A model generated the notes under the pieces. It had not been told where the DNA came from and did not search any database. It saw only the letters and a list, made by a program, of their open reading frames with translations. Shown piece after piece: positions 35,501 through 48,700 of a DNA stretch of 64,000 nt. How positions within the stretch are numbered: position 1 is the stretch's first letter; each line of letters begins with the position of its first letter. The position numbers were made by a program, and so were the translations under genes. The stretch comes from Ceratotherium simum simum (Eukaryota > Chordata > Mammalia > Perissodactyla > Rhinocerotidae), in assembly GCF_000283155.1 (NCBI RefSeq), contig NW_004454166.1, positions 16,474,555 to 16,538,554 of the forward strand, written 5' to 3'.

Positions 35501-38500
35501 TGGAGCCAAATTACAGTAACGACGTGCACGAGCTCAGTTGCACAGGAGTAGAAGCTCCAGGAAAAATGGGCCCGTTTCTGTCTTAGTCACCACTGTGCCC
35601 AATGCCTAGCATGTAGATGTTTAGTGAATATTGGCTGAATGAATAAAAGAATGAAATGAGTAATAGGACAGTAAGTGTGGGAGGAGAAAGAGTTCATCGT
35701 GGGCTGAGGTGATCCAGGAAGGCTTCGTGCGGAAAGGGGGATTTTGAACTTGGGGCCGAGATCAAGAATAAGGAAAGGGAGAAGGTTGGAAGGGGCCTTC
35801 CAGGCAGGGGCACAGCGTGAGCAAAGGCAAGGAGGCAGGAATGCGCATGGTGGGCTCAGGCTGCCAGGAGGAGGCCAGTTTGGGAGGTGCAGAAGTTTTG
35901 TGTGGGAGAATCCAAACAGGCCGATCTGGCAGGCAGCCCAGGACACGGGAGGCCAGATACGGTCATTAATAACGGCGGCTGGTACAGAGCAGGAGGGCTG
36001 GGGAGGTGAGGGCGAGAATCCGCTGCTGAGGAGAGGAGGTGAGAGCTTGACTGACGGCCACAGCCGGCTGTGAGCAGCAGGGGCTCATTCGGCTGACAGA
36101 GCCCGAGAAATCTGGGAGACCCTGTGGCCAGTAACATTTGCCGAGTAATCACAGAACCACATGGTGACCGAAAATGGTGAATGAACATCAGCTCAGCTCA
36201 CCAGCTCAGACCCAGAAAATATTTTTCGGTTCAATGCTTTTTAGTACTCTAAATTTTATAGCTAGTATGCTTTTTAAAGTCGAGCCTTATTCAACCTTCG
36301 TGATGAGGGATTTACCTTTTAATAGAGCAGGCACTTTTTGTCATGGGGCTTAGAGTTCTGTAGACCTCGTTCACTGAGCTGCCATTTCCTGGGTACCAGT
36401 GTGGCGACTTGTAGGTGCTGGGGACACTTGGGGTCCCTCAGAGACTATCCTGCTCTTGAGAGGATCACTGATAGAGACTTGGGGGTGTGGGTGAGCAGGA
36501 GGGCATCACGTTGATCACAAGAGCAACCATTTACTGGTGTGGACCGTAAGCCAGGGGTTAACCATACATTATCTCATTTAATTCTTAAAACAACTCTAAG
36601 AGGAGTATGTTTTTATCTTAATTTTTCAGAAGAGGAAACTGAAGCTAAGAGAGGGAGTGACTGGCCCAAAGTCACACAGCCAGTGAACGTAGAGCCAGGA
36701 TGGGACCCCAGGCACTCAGACCCCAGAGTCTTTACTCTCAACGTTATACAGTACTGCCTCCTGGAAAAGAACAGAAGAAAGAACCAGTGGAGGACAGAGG
36801 GCAGGGCAGGAGTGGGGAGGGATCTTCAAACTCACTGGTGTTGCTGGAGGGTCAAGTACAAAGTAGGGGCTGGCAGAGATAAGATGAAGAGGTTGGCATA
36901 AGACATATCGGATGATTCTGTAGGTTTCCTCTGCAGTGTGGGTTTTCTCCTAAGGGCGAGTGGTTGTCAATCCTGGATATGCATCAGAATCACCTGGGAC
37001 ACTTGTGAGGAACACAGGTTCCCAGGTACCATATCAGATTGAGTAAATCCGAATCTTCATGGGCAGGGCCTAGGAATCTGCATTTACACAAGTTCTCAGC
37101 CTGAATCTCATGGAGCCAGCTTGGTGTTTGGGAATCTGGTGATGGGGAGACACTGAAGGGTGTTGAGGAAGGGAATGACAGATGGGTATTCTAGATCTAT
37201 CATTCTGGTAGGTCTTTGGAAGGTCGGGGAGGAGCTGGGAGATTCTTGTGATCTGTGAGAGAAATGGTTTAGGGATAGAGGGGAGAGAAACAGACCCAGG
37301 ACGTATTTAGGAGATTAAATCAATAGTACTTAGTGGTGATTTGGCTGTGAGAGCAGTGGGAGAAGTCAGGATAACTCCTGGGTAGTGGGTGGTGTCCCCA
37401 CCTAAGCCAGAGTGACCTGGAGGGAAGAGGGACCAGCTTTGGATGTGATGAGATGCCTGGAGAGCAACCTGGGGAGAGCTGTGTAGGAGGGCTGTCTTTG
37501 CTGACCTCGAGCTCAGGAGAGAGGTGTGAGGCCGTGGTAGGGATGTGGGGGCCCTGACCATCAAGGCAGAGGGTGAAATTCTGAGCAGGTGAGACCACCC
37601 AGGAAGACAATGAGTGCCAAGGCCCGAGGGTCAGCATCCTGTGTTTGGAGAGGTGGACACAGGAAGGCAGAGCGCTGAAGGGGACAGAGGAGGAGTGTCA
37701 GAGAGACAGAAGGACTCTGGTGAGCCCACTGCGTGGAGACGAGGAGCAGAGCAGGCGCTGCAGACAGACAGCAAACTCGGGGAGCTGCTGTTCCCTCCAC
37801 CGCGATCCGCCCTCCTGTGAGACCAGAGCGAGCCTAGCCAGGCAGAGAGCTGCTGGAGGAGAAGCCAGCAGTGCAGCTCATGGTTTTGGGAGGGAGAGCG
37901 AGGCTGGGGAAGGTGAGTCAGCAGCAGCTAGGCAGCGTGACAGAGGCAGCGTCTCCACTTGTTGCCTATTTTGGGAAAGTGAGAGTCCTTATTAAACAAA
38001 ACACAGCGGAGCTCGTGGTCCCAGTCCTGACCCAGAGCTCGAGAGGGACAGAGTGGGCTCAGACAGGCCTGCTTTTGGAACAGATGACCCTGCCGAAGCT
38101 GCCAGCACCACAGGGACGGGCTCAGCCGGTGGGAGGCGCAGTTTGGATCCGTCCCTGAATGAGAAGGCCTCTGAGCTGCAGGAGGCGGACAGAGCGATGG
38201 CAGGAAACCTCTGCCCTGCTGGACACTCAGATCGAGTTGTGCTTCTCTGAAGGACAGACATTCAACTGATCAACGTGCAAGACAGTTACGGAAGGAAGGA
38301 AACAAACATTTATTGAACTCTTCTCTGGGCCAAGCACCTACATGCATTAGCTCATTTAATCCTCATAACAACCCCAGAAGTAGGAATTATTATTATCCCT
38401 CTTTGAGGGACCCTGAGGCTTGTGAAGGCTAAGGATCTTGCCTGAGGTTATATAACAGCTCCTGTTTATTAAGCACTTACTAGGTGTGGGCATTAATCTC

Positions 38501-39721
38501 AGCGCACTCAATGCATTATCTAATTTAATCCTCACAACACCGTACAAGGTAGGTATTATTATTGTCACTCTTTTACAGGTGAGGAAACAGAAGCACAGAG
38601 ACGTTAAGTAGCTTGCCCAAGGTTGCATTTGGTGAAAACCAGATGCAAGTCCAGGCAGTATGGCGCCAAACCCGTGTCCCCGTAACCACATTGTAGTGCA
38701 CTTGACCGTCTCACACAGGTGATAATGACTGCAAAGCCACACGCTTTCTGTGTCAGTACATTTGTTCATCAGGCCTACGGCTGCTTCCCATAGCATTTAT
38801 CGTGTAGTTTTATACAAATCGTCCAGCTGAGGACGTGGCGGTTACATTTTGAAACTGATGGAAGATAAAGGAGAAGCATCTGTTTCACGAATTCTCAGGG
38901 TCCTTCCAGTGATGGCTGTGAACTTGTATTAGAGAAACAAGATGATCTGCAGAAAAGTTCTGGGGTAGGGCTGGACGGTTGAAGCTCGTCAGGGTGATCA
39001 CAGCAGGGATGGAGGAGAGCAGGGCTCAGGGAACTCAATTTTGGCTGGGCTCCGACTTGCTGTGAGGCCGTGGGTGAGTCCCTTCCCCGCTCTGGGCCTC
39101 CGTTTCCTCATCTGTAAGATGCGGTGATCTCTAAGGTTTCTTTCGGCTTGCAGGTTCTGTGAGGTTTTAGACATTTTCAAACATATGCAAAGGTAGAAAA
39201 TATCATATAATAAACCCTCAGATACTCAGCCCAGCTTCATCAGTTATCAATATATAGCCAATCTTATTTCATCTATGCCCCCACCCCACTTTCCTCTCCT
39301 CCAGTGGATTATTTTTGAGCAAATTCCAGACATCATCTTGTTTCATCTATGTATATCTCTAAAAGATGGCTTAAAAAAACAACACAGTGCCCTTATCACG
39401 CTTAAAAATTAATAGTAACCCCTTAATATCCTAACTCCTAACTATGAAACTGAGCTATTTAAAAGCTTTGTTGAGCCAGCCCTGATGGCCTAGTGGTTAA
39501 AGTTCAGCATGCTCCGCTTTGGCGGCCCGGGTTCGGTTCCTGGGCACAGACCTACACCACTTGTCTGTCAGTAGCCCTGCTGTGGCAGCGGCTCACATAG
39601 AAGAACCAGAAGGACTTACAACTAAATATACAACTATGTACTGGGGCTTTGGGGAGGAACAAAAAAAAAAGAAAGGAAGATTGGCAACAGATGTTAGCTC
39701 AGGGTGAATCTTTCCCAGCAA

Positions 39722-39752
<31 letters not shown>

Positions 39753-42700
39753 AAGCTTTGTTTGATGATATAGTGAAATCCAAATTGAAGCTTTGAGTAT
39801 CAATCATAGCGTTTTCAGGACTTGTGGCCAGAGAACAATATTAGAGAGAATTGTAATGTTATACACCAAGTTAAAACAAAACAAAACACACACACATGTT
39901 TGGAGAACATAATCATTTATGCTAATAGTTTCTATGTGTATGGAGAGTCTGCTTGCTATGTGTCACCCACTGTCCTGGGCCTCCTAAGTGTACTCTCTCC
40001 TTTAATCTATTTTATAAACAGGACCTCAGTGCCAAGTACAGTGCCATAACGTTAGAAAGCTTGTGACCAGAGATGGGGACTGAACCTAAGGAAAGAAAAA
40101 ATGAATGGAAAAATATGCGTTCAATTTAAGCCATCAAATTAAAAATAAATTGAGCGTAAATGGTGTAATCCTGTAACAGAAATAGTTTAAGGCACCTGAG
40201 AGAGAGAATTAAAGTGCATTCCCTCAAAATAATGCATGTTCATTTTGCAGTGGGTCTCCTACCCTATGCTCAAAAGTATACTGAGCCAAGTACTATTCCT
40301 CGTGAGTATTCCATGAAGCCTTGCCTCTGAGCCTCTGTACTGGCTGTTGCCTCTGCCTGAATGCTCTTCCTTTCATTCTCTCTGGCTTAACTCTTTAGGC
40401 CTTCTTCGAGCATCTCAGCCCTAAACTACCTCTTGTGTCCCCGAGCTTTCAGCATTTGTTGCCCTCACTGTTCATCTGTCAATGTTGCCCTGTCTAGTGA
40501 CATCTCTTCTATTGCTGTCTTGAACTGCTATTTAAATTCCTGCATATTTGTCTTGTTTCTTTAATGCTGCGGCTCCTTGCCCAGTGCCTGCCAACCACGG
40601 GCATGATGGATTCATCCATTTGTCCACTGAGTGTACCAGGCCCTGAGCTCAGGGTTCAGCATTCACAAGTAACCAATGCTTGGCCCCTGGGACTTTATGC
40701 TTAGCGAAATTTCAGACAGTCTCCAGGGCGAGCAGTGGTTTCCAAGTTTATAAGCTGACCAGTGTATTGCCGTGTTCTCAGGTTGCATATAAAAGAAGTC
40801 TTTCTTCCTCTAAAGATTTTTCAAAAGCAGGCTTAAGAAGTAGCTAATTGAAGAACACTTAGAGAGAGGTTCCTGCTTGTGGACATTAATTGTGACAATT
40901 TACTCTGCCTATATTATGATGAAATCGTTGGAGGCCCCTTAGCAGGAAGCAAAACTCATGGGAGGCTCTTAACCATTTAGCATTCTCTAAGCACCAGGGA
41001 ATGAAAACTCCACTTACTGAAGAGTGGGGAGAGGCAGCCTTTATTACAGCTAAAGCAACGTGCCTGAAGATTTAGAAAGTTACAGCCATACCCAGTGTGA
41101 AAGAAAACTGTAGCCAGGCGGTGTGGGCCCCTAGATACCAGCTGGGTTGACAAACAAAATGAAATCGGTGATGAGGACTTGGGCAAAGTCTTGACAAGGC
41201 TTTTCTGGAATGGCAGCTTAGATCAGTGTCTGCTGCTCGTGCTGGTCACTGCCCCTCCGTTAGTGCTGACCTGGCCACTTCCCAGGAGGGAGGAGCATTT
41301 GTTTTCGGTGGTGGGCTGGAAAGGTGGATGTGGAAGGGTCTCTTTACTGGGGTGACTGCACTGTACTCTTTGGGTAGATTATTAATATGGCCTTGTATGA
41401 TGGGAGGGGGCAGGGAAGAGGGGGGAGCGGATGGATCCCAGGCTACAGGAAATGGGGGCAGGGCGAGAGAGCAGCGGGGAGCAGAGTGAGAGTAGCTGGT
41501 GAGGCACAGCCAGGAGCAGGGTGTGCATCTGCAGGGCAGGTGCGCCAGCTCTGAGGGTCGGTCTCCAGCATCCTGCATCCCTGCCCCTCACTTGGCTTGG
41601 CTGCCTGCGAGAAGCCAGTTTTGCTTTGCTTAGGACTATCAGGTGGTAAGCTGCCACTCTTACCGGAGAATCCAAATAATATGTATTTATAGAGACCTTC
41701 TAGACCACTGGTGCTTGACTGGGGCAGGCATGGGCCAGTGCCCTGTAGGACTCCTGGGACAGCTTTCTCCAGACTCGCATGCCTGGACCCCACCTTGGAC
41801 CTACTGGGTCTGGAGCGGGCCCTGGGGCATAGGACGTCGACAGGTTCTTCAGGGGGTTCTGTGTGCACCCCTGTCTGGAGCCACTGGCCTCGCCTAGGCC
41901 CCTTAGACCAGGTTCCAGGGAGGCACATCTCCAGGGAGTTCACTACCCATCCAGGCAGCTCATTCCATCTTTGGCTCTGACGTTGTGCCTTCCACAGAAC
42001 ACGGAATTCCTCATCTAGGTGGGTCCCTGAGATACTGAAGTCAACCACCAGGGTTATGCTCTAGTTTAAGTACCGTGTTGTTTCTTGATTAATAGCTATT
42101 AAACCGTTCTCCGAAGGGGTCTGAGTTGGTGATGTGCTAAGAGAGAAGAGAACAGAAAAAAAAAGCGCAACTCTAGTGTTAAGATAAAGATGTGATAGAA
42201 TAGAAGTACTTTCAAATACATTTACACCTTTTTTTTAAATTACAAAAGTAGTGCTTGTTCCCTGTAAAAATTTGAAAACACTGAAAACCCAAAGAAGAAA
42301 ACAAAAACTCCTCTAATCCCACCTGCCAGATACAACCATTGTTAATATTTTCATGGGTGTCTTTTTCATTAACAACTATTGTTAATATATTTGTGGGCGT
42401 CTTTCTCATTAAACTACAAATTTGTGAACTTCCTTTTCTCTCGCAGTAGTGAGATTATTTTCTGCATTTCATTATTGTTAATCTGTGCCATCATCATTGA
42501 AAGCTGCTGGGTGTCAGTGAGTCCTGGAGTGTTGGGCATTGACGCAATAGTGGACAGTCTTCAGAAAGTTTGAATTACTCTTAGCTGAGAAGGACCCGAC
42601 GGAACTCAGGCTGCTGCCACAGTGTGACATCCCCACGAGGCGTGACCCTGGCTCATGCCACTTGCCCAGCTGGCAGCCAGGTCAAGTTGGTCTCGATGAT

Positions 42701-45700
42701 TTTTATGTTGATTTGGACCTTGGTCTGAAACTGTCTGAGACCTGCCCAGGTCCGGCCTGAACCCCAGACAAAGCTTCTTGAGCTTGAAGTCCTGTAACTT
42801 TTCTCCTCGATTGAGCATCACCAACTGATATGGGAGCTGAAATTCCCTGTGGGGACCAGCTCTTCAGATCTGCGCAGCCCCAGAACAGTTAAAACCTGGG
42901 AGGTAGCTCCGAGCTTCTGTGGTTGGTGGAGGGCGTGCCCACGGGACCCTACTACTAAGTAGTCCTGTGACTTCGGGAAGGGGCCGACTCTGAGCCTCAG
43001 TTTTTTCCTCTGTGAAATGGAGAGAAGTTGCAAGGATCTTGTCCTAACTCACCGAGTTGGGAAGATCAAGTGAGATGATGTAGTGCTCACTTGATAATCG
43101 ACCTTCCGGTATAGCCCAGTGACAAGGTGCTGACTCAAACCTCTGTTGTTCTCCCAGACAGAGTGGCCTCATCGGCTGCATGAGCTTCGGGGTGAAGTCC
43201 CTCCTGACTCCGGACAAGGTGGGTCCTAGGAAAGCTTCTGGCAGGGCCATCCCACCTAGGCCAGGGCTGGGACATGCAGGGGCCTTTGTCTGGAAGCCAC
43301 TGGGCAGGGCTTCTGCCTGTGAGATGATGCCCCGCTGAGACAGGTGCCCCATGCCGTGAATAACAATGCTGTGTTTTTGTCACCTGTGTGACCAAGGGTT
43401 TGGGTCTCCTTTTTGGTTCGTTCCTGTCCGAGAGCAGTTGTTAGGCAGCCACACGTCCTCCCAGGAGGCTCTGGGTCTGGTGTCTGCCATTGAGGACACT
43501 GGCAGGTCTCTTGGAGCTTGGAGCATCCTGGGCCTGCCCTGGAGGCGGAGGGCCAGCTGCTTCTCGTGGTCCGCTCCAGGGGTCCTCTGGACGTTGTCCA
43601 CAGGCTCGTGTTTCTGGGCCTCGCAGGTGCTCTGGGATGGAGTGAGCATCTCCTCTGGAGCTTTCCTTCAGGCTGGGTGAGGACTCTTTGGGATCTAGAG
43701 GCCCCTCCCTCTGGGTAGCCCATCCCTTATCCATCTCTACTCTGCACTGCACTCCCCCCAACTGGAGGCTTTTGAGCAGGGGAGGGACGTGCTTCTTTCG
43801 CACATCCCTGGAGATGTCCTGGTGGCCTGCTGCGTGGAGTTGCCAGGTGGCCCTGCCACCAGCAGCTTCGTGTCCTGGAAATGAAGTCTGGGGTAGGTGG
43901 CTGAGGACCCTTTATCTTGCATGTGGGTCTCAAATATCTTGTCTTGACTGCAGCCTCAGCTTGCTTCCCTCTTGGGAGATGTTCCCCCCAGGGACGGCTC
44001 AGGAGCCTCAGGAGGCCTACTTTCTGGCCTCTCTATCCCTCCCTCACTCCCTCCCTTCTGTTCTGTCAACAAATGTATTGGGCTCCTACTGTATACCGGG
44101 CACAGTGCCGGGTACATCAAAGAGCCTGTGCACAGCCTAGTGGGGGAGGGAGGCATGCCAGTAGATGGCTTTCCTCCAGGACAGGAAGCTGTAGGAATTA
44201 ATCAGAGGGGACGACCAGCTGGGCCCGGAGCATCAGGGAAGGCTTGCTGGAGGTGCAGGCATGCTAGCTCCCTTTGGGGCAGGGAGGCTGGAGTGTCTGT
44301 CTCTGCAGAAGTGCTGTTCCTGAGGGAGGCTCTCCAGCTGCTCTTTTTTTTTTTTTTTTTTTGGTGAGGAAGATTAGCCCTGAGCTAACATCTGTTGCCA
44401 ATCCTCCTCCTTTTGCTGAGGAAGATTGGCCCTGGGCTAACATCCNNNNNNNNNNNNNNNNNNNNNNNNNNNNNNNNNNNNNNNNNNNNNNNNNNNNNNN
44501 NNNNNNNNNNNNNNNNNNNNNNNNNNNNNNNNNNNNNNNNNNNNNTTTTTTTTTTGGTGAGGAAGATTAGCCCTGAGCTAACATCTGTTGCCAATCCTCC
44601 TCCTTTTGCTGAGGAAGATTGGCCCTGGGCTAACATCCATACCCATCTTCCTCTACTTTTTATGTGGGACGCCTGCCACAGCATGGCCTGACAAGCGGTG
44701 CGTAGGTCCGTGCTGGGGATCCGAACCCGCGAACCTCAGGCCGCCGAAGTGGAGCGTGCCGAACTTAACCACTAAGCCACCAGGCGGGCCCCATCCAGCT
44801 GCTGCTTTTTGAGGGGGGTTGGTGGCTGCCTGACCTGTGCCCTCCGCCTCCTCTGAGCATGTCACACCTTCTCTCATGACAGGAGGTCAGCGGCTGGTAC
44901 TACCTTCTGGGGGAGGCCCTGGGCAGGACCAAGCACCTAAAGGTGGCCCGGCGGAGACTGCGGCCCCTGAGAGGTGCGTGCGCACCAGCTTCAGCTTCTG
45001 CCCAGACACGCTGCTCCCCACGCCCCACCCTGCCCCCTGCCAGTGGCTTCACACTTCCCACCCTCCCTGGGTAGTACCATCGCCCCTGTGTTTTGCGGCA
45101 CTTGTCACCCCAGGCTGTGATCAGCCCAAGGGTTCAGGGACTTCTCACGAGCACCTGCTAGAATGCAGGCCGCCAGCAGCCTCTTGGCCACGACACCTTT
45201 ATTTAAGTGGTTAGACTTTCCTCGCAGAGGGTTATGGGCCTGACCACGCGTGGTTCAGCTCCCTGCCCCCCTAGCTTGTGCATGGCCCCTTCCCAGGCTC
45301 CGTGGTCTCACGATCCCCTGGCCTGCCTTGCTGACCTTGGGGCGCCCACCTCTGGGGACAGGGTGTGTGGGCCCTGCCGTGAGTCCTGAGGCTTGGATTT
45401 GTCATCCCCTTCTGTTCTGTCCTTCCCACCCATGGTCCTGACTCCCGAGCCCCTGCCTGGCCTGAGCCTGGGTGTCCCCACATCCCAGAGGCCAGCAGTG
45501 ACTTAGGTGGCCACGTGGGCCTGGCATCCTGGTCTTGTCCTCTGGGTAGTCTGTGGAATGGACCCTTATATGCCAGCAGAAGCTTTCTGACACTGCTCTG
45601 TCACCTTCCAGATCCCCTGCTGAGAATGCCAGGAGGCAGGGACACTGAGAACTGGGAGAAACTCAAGGTAGGTGGGGCCAAGCTTGGGCAGGACTGACGG

Positions 45701-48700
45701 GACCTGAGTGCCTGCTTCTGGTCATGCCTCAGCCCAGGAGACCCCTAAACTGGGCAGCATCTGGTGCCTGCGAATCAGGTTCACTTGGCGCTTGGAAACT
45801 CAGCAAGTTGTGCATTTTTGAGAGATTGTTTGTTGCGCTTTTCTCCGATTACTCATGCTCAGGGCAGGGGTGGGGAGAGAGCCAGGCCCCGGCCCCTGGA
45901 AAAGGAGGAGTCTGGATCTTACTGACTTTCAGTCTCTTGAAGCCGAGTCCTCCCTTTCCCACAGCCCCTTCGGGCCCTGGCTTCCCCTGGCACTGTGCCT
46001 GAATTACCTGCTCAGGTGAGGCCTGCTTGGTGTCAGGGAGCAGCCATGAGTCTCAACCTGAGACCGACGGGTTCCCACTCCAATAGGGCTTTGAATCTAG
46101 AGAGAGACTTCACATGGGGGTTTTGGAGAAGTCCCCCAAATTCATTCCCTCTCTCTGTAGGACCTGCCAGGTGAGCCATGTTTTCTCTGGAGGGAAACTA
46201 AGGGAGGGAGAAGCAAACTGGCAGTGACTGAGTAGCTGCCCTGTGCCTGGTGCTGTTGTTACCAAATTTCATCCTCACGGCCACCTCTGACATGGTTGTT
46301 CCTCCCCCATCTCAGAGATGAGGGGGACATGTAAGGTTCAGAGATGTTAGGTCACTCCCTGTGGCCACACAGCCAGCAATGGTGGAGGCAGGATCTGCAG
46401 CCAGGTCTGGCCGCTTCCTAAGTGCCCTGTCTGCCCTGCCTCCTACGTGTGGGTTCCTTGGGAAGATGTGACGTTGGTATTTTCCATGACAGTATCTTAT
46501 ATATAGGTGCATTAGAATCTACAAAACATTTTCTCCTTCCTTGACTCAATTCGTTCACTCACTCATTCATTCATTAAGTATTTATTGGACATCTGCACGG
46601 GCCAGGCCCTGGGTGCTGGGACACAGCCATGAACAGTCAAATGTTCCTGCCCTCATGGGGAGTACAGTCTCGAGCTGCACTGTCCACTATGGTAGCCACC
46701 AGCCACCTGTGGCTACCGAGCACTTGAAATGTGGCCAGTGTGACTGAGTTCCTGAATTTTAAATTTTATTTAATTTGAATTAATTTAAATTGACCCCACA
46801 CATGTGTCTGGTCACTACCGTATCAGATAGCATAGTGTTAGAGAAATTTGCCAGGCCTCTGTTTTCTGTGGCTTCTTTAGGAGTTTAAAAGCTTTCTTCT
46901 AGCCTAGTGGGGGAGCTGTGAAGACCTTTCTCCCCCATTCTGTCCTTGCCAAGCACAGAGAGGATGGTGACCAGGGAGCCTCGCTGGTGATTTGTGGGAA
47001 TCCACACTGCAGGTTTCTAGGTAGCTTGAGAAAGTCCTCCTTCGTGCTGGATTCTGCACCCAGGTCCTGACCCCTGGGGGCGTTGTTCTGAGGTGCATTT
47101 GGTTTTCCTGGGCTTACAGACTCAGAGATGTCCATAGGACTCAGCAAAGTTGGGGGGATTGTCAGAGGCTTGGTTAGGGCAGGGGGAGAGCCCCCAGAGG
47201 TCACCTGTTCAACTCTCCCATCGTGCACATGGGGAGATGGAGGCCCAGAAACTTGGGTGACCTGCCCACTGTCGTGCAGCCAAAACTGGCTGTACCAAAG
47301 GACATTCTCTGGCATCAAGGCCGTGAGTGGCTGGGTGGGTTTCCCCAGGGGCTCCGCGGTGGGTGTAAGGGGGGCTAGGCTCAGCAGGAACTGCTCTACA
47401 CGGCAGGGAACAAGACCGAGTTCTAGTCCCAGCTCCGCCCTCCCTGCTCTGTGACCTTATCCGCTCCAGGCCCTACTTCTTCATCAGTAAAATGAGGAGG
47501 CTGGATTAGCTGGTCCTGGGAAGTCCCTTCCCGATTTGTCTATGTATCGTCAGATCCTTAAAGCAGTCCGCTTACATGGATGAGGAAACTGATTTTTAGG
47601 TAGCTTCTGAGTGACAGGCGGGTCCTCAGACTCCAAATGTTTCGTGTCCCCTGTCTTGAGATGGGGTGTCTGCGGGTGCAGCCCCCCAAGGTGTCCTTTG
47701 TTCTTTAGGCTGGGTTCATCTCCTGGATTTGCTCCCTGGGACCCTGGGATTTGCAGGGGGAGGCGGTGTTGTTATAGAGCAGCCGTGTTTTCTGCCTGGG
47801 TTCCCCTCCAGCCAGGGGTGTTTGTGAGAACATTGGAATCACAAAGTGGCCCATGGCGGAGAATGCAGCCAGAACAAAGGCGCCCTCTCCCCGCCGGGGC
47901 CCGGGGAATACTAACTAGTTGACAGGAATTTTAATATAAAACTCTCCCTCTTCCTTGTCATTCTGAAGTTTCAGGAAGCCTTCGGGCTTATCGTGCAGAG
48001 GCACACGGCACAGACAGGGCTTGGGGAGGTGAGAGGTGATTTCCTGCCATTCTTCTGCGGGGCGGGCTTCCCAGGGCGGTCATGCCAGGCTGACAGGGCG
48101 CAGTGCGGGCTCCCGCTGCTGGGGGGGAGAGCTGGGTTTTCATGGGGCGGCAGCCGAGGCAGGACCTGCAGCCATGAACCGCTTCAATGGGCTCTGCAAG
48201 GTGTGCTCGGAGCGCCGCTACCGCCAGGTGGGTGCTTGGCCCCTTGTGGGGTGCGTGGGGTGTCACTGGGGGTCGGGGATGGGGGCTCACCAGAGCAGGA
48301 CTTCTCTCCCTGCAAGGCTTTCCTTGCCCCCTCCTGCTCCTTGCAGGTTCATTTTGATCTGGGGGAGGATAGAGGCAGGAGCTGGACCCGAGGTCCATCC
48401 TTTACCTGCTGCCCGGGTCTGCATGATCCTAACCACTGACTGGGTGGTGTCCGGGGTGAGACTATCTAGTTGATTTTCTGTTATTTTTATTTCTGGGGAG
48501 TGTGGGTTAAAAAAAAGCATCCCAGGCCTGAGATTGGAAATGGCTAGGTTGCTGAGTGGCTGTGTCTTTTGCTAACTTTCCCTGTTTCTAATGGGACGGC
48601 AGTGCCCGTCTTGCATTGTGAGTGATTATGAGTGTTTTTGCCTGTGCTGGTGTGTGCTTGTATGTGAGATAGGATGTTTCTTACACGCACGCGTGGTTTT

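Larger units (their letters stand above)
35200..43157 (+). other. RGS3: RGS3 intron 5
   Basis: The 8-kb intron carries L2, MIR and MER5A remnants, one sense ERE (39,474-39,749), LINE-1 remnants and unassigned sequence (about 37,620-38,280 and 41,000-41,900). No exon is recognised. Confidence 0.75.
43219..44882 (+). other. RGS3: RGS3 intron 6, with an assembly gap
   Basis: No exon is seen. Several 60-155-codon frames on both strands at 43,250-44,200 are GC-driven and lack motifs. An antisense ERE with an internal 100-N gap ends 89 bp before exon 7. Confidence 0.75.

Noticed and set aside
41443..42048. 201-codon minus-strand frame, the longest in the window
   Set aside because: It has no recognisable domain, runs through an ancient repeat at one end, sits within an RGS3 intron, and shares the region with long frames on the other strand. 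GC-rich chance frame.
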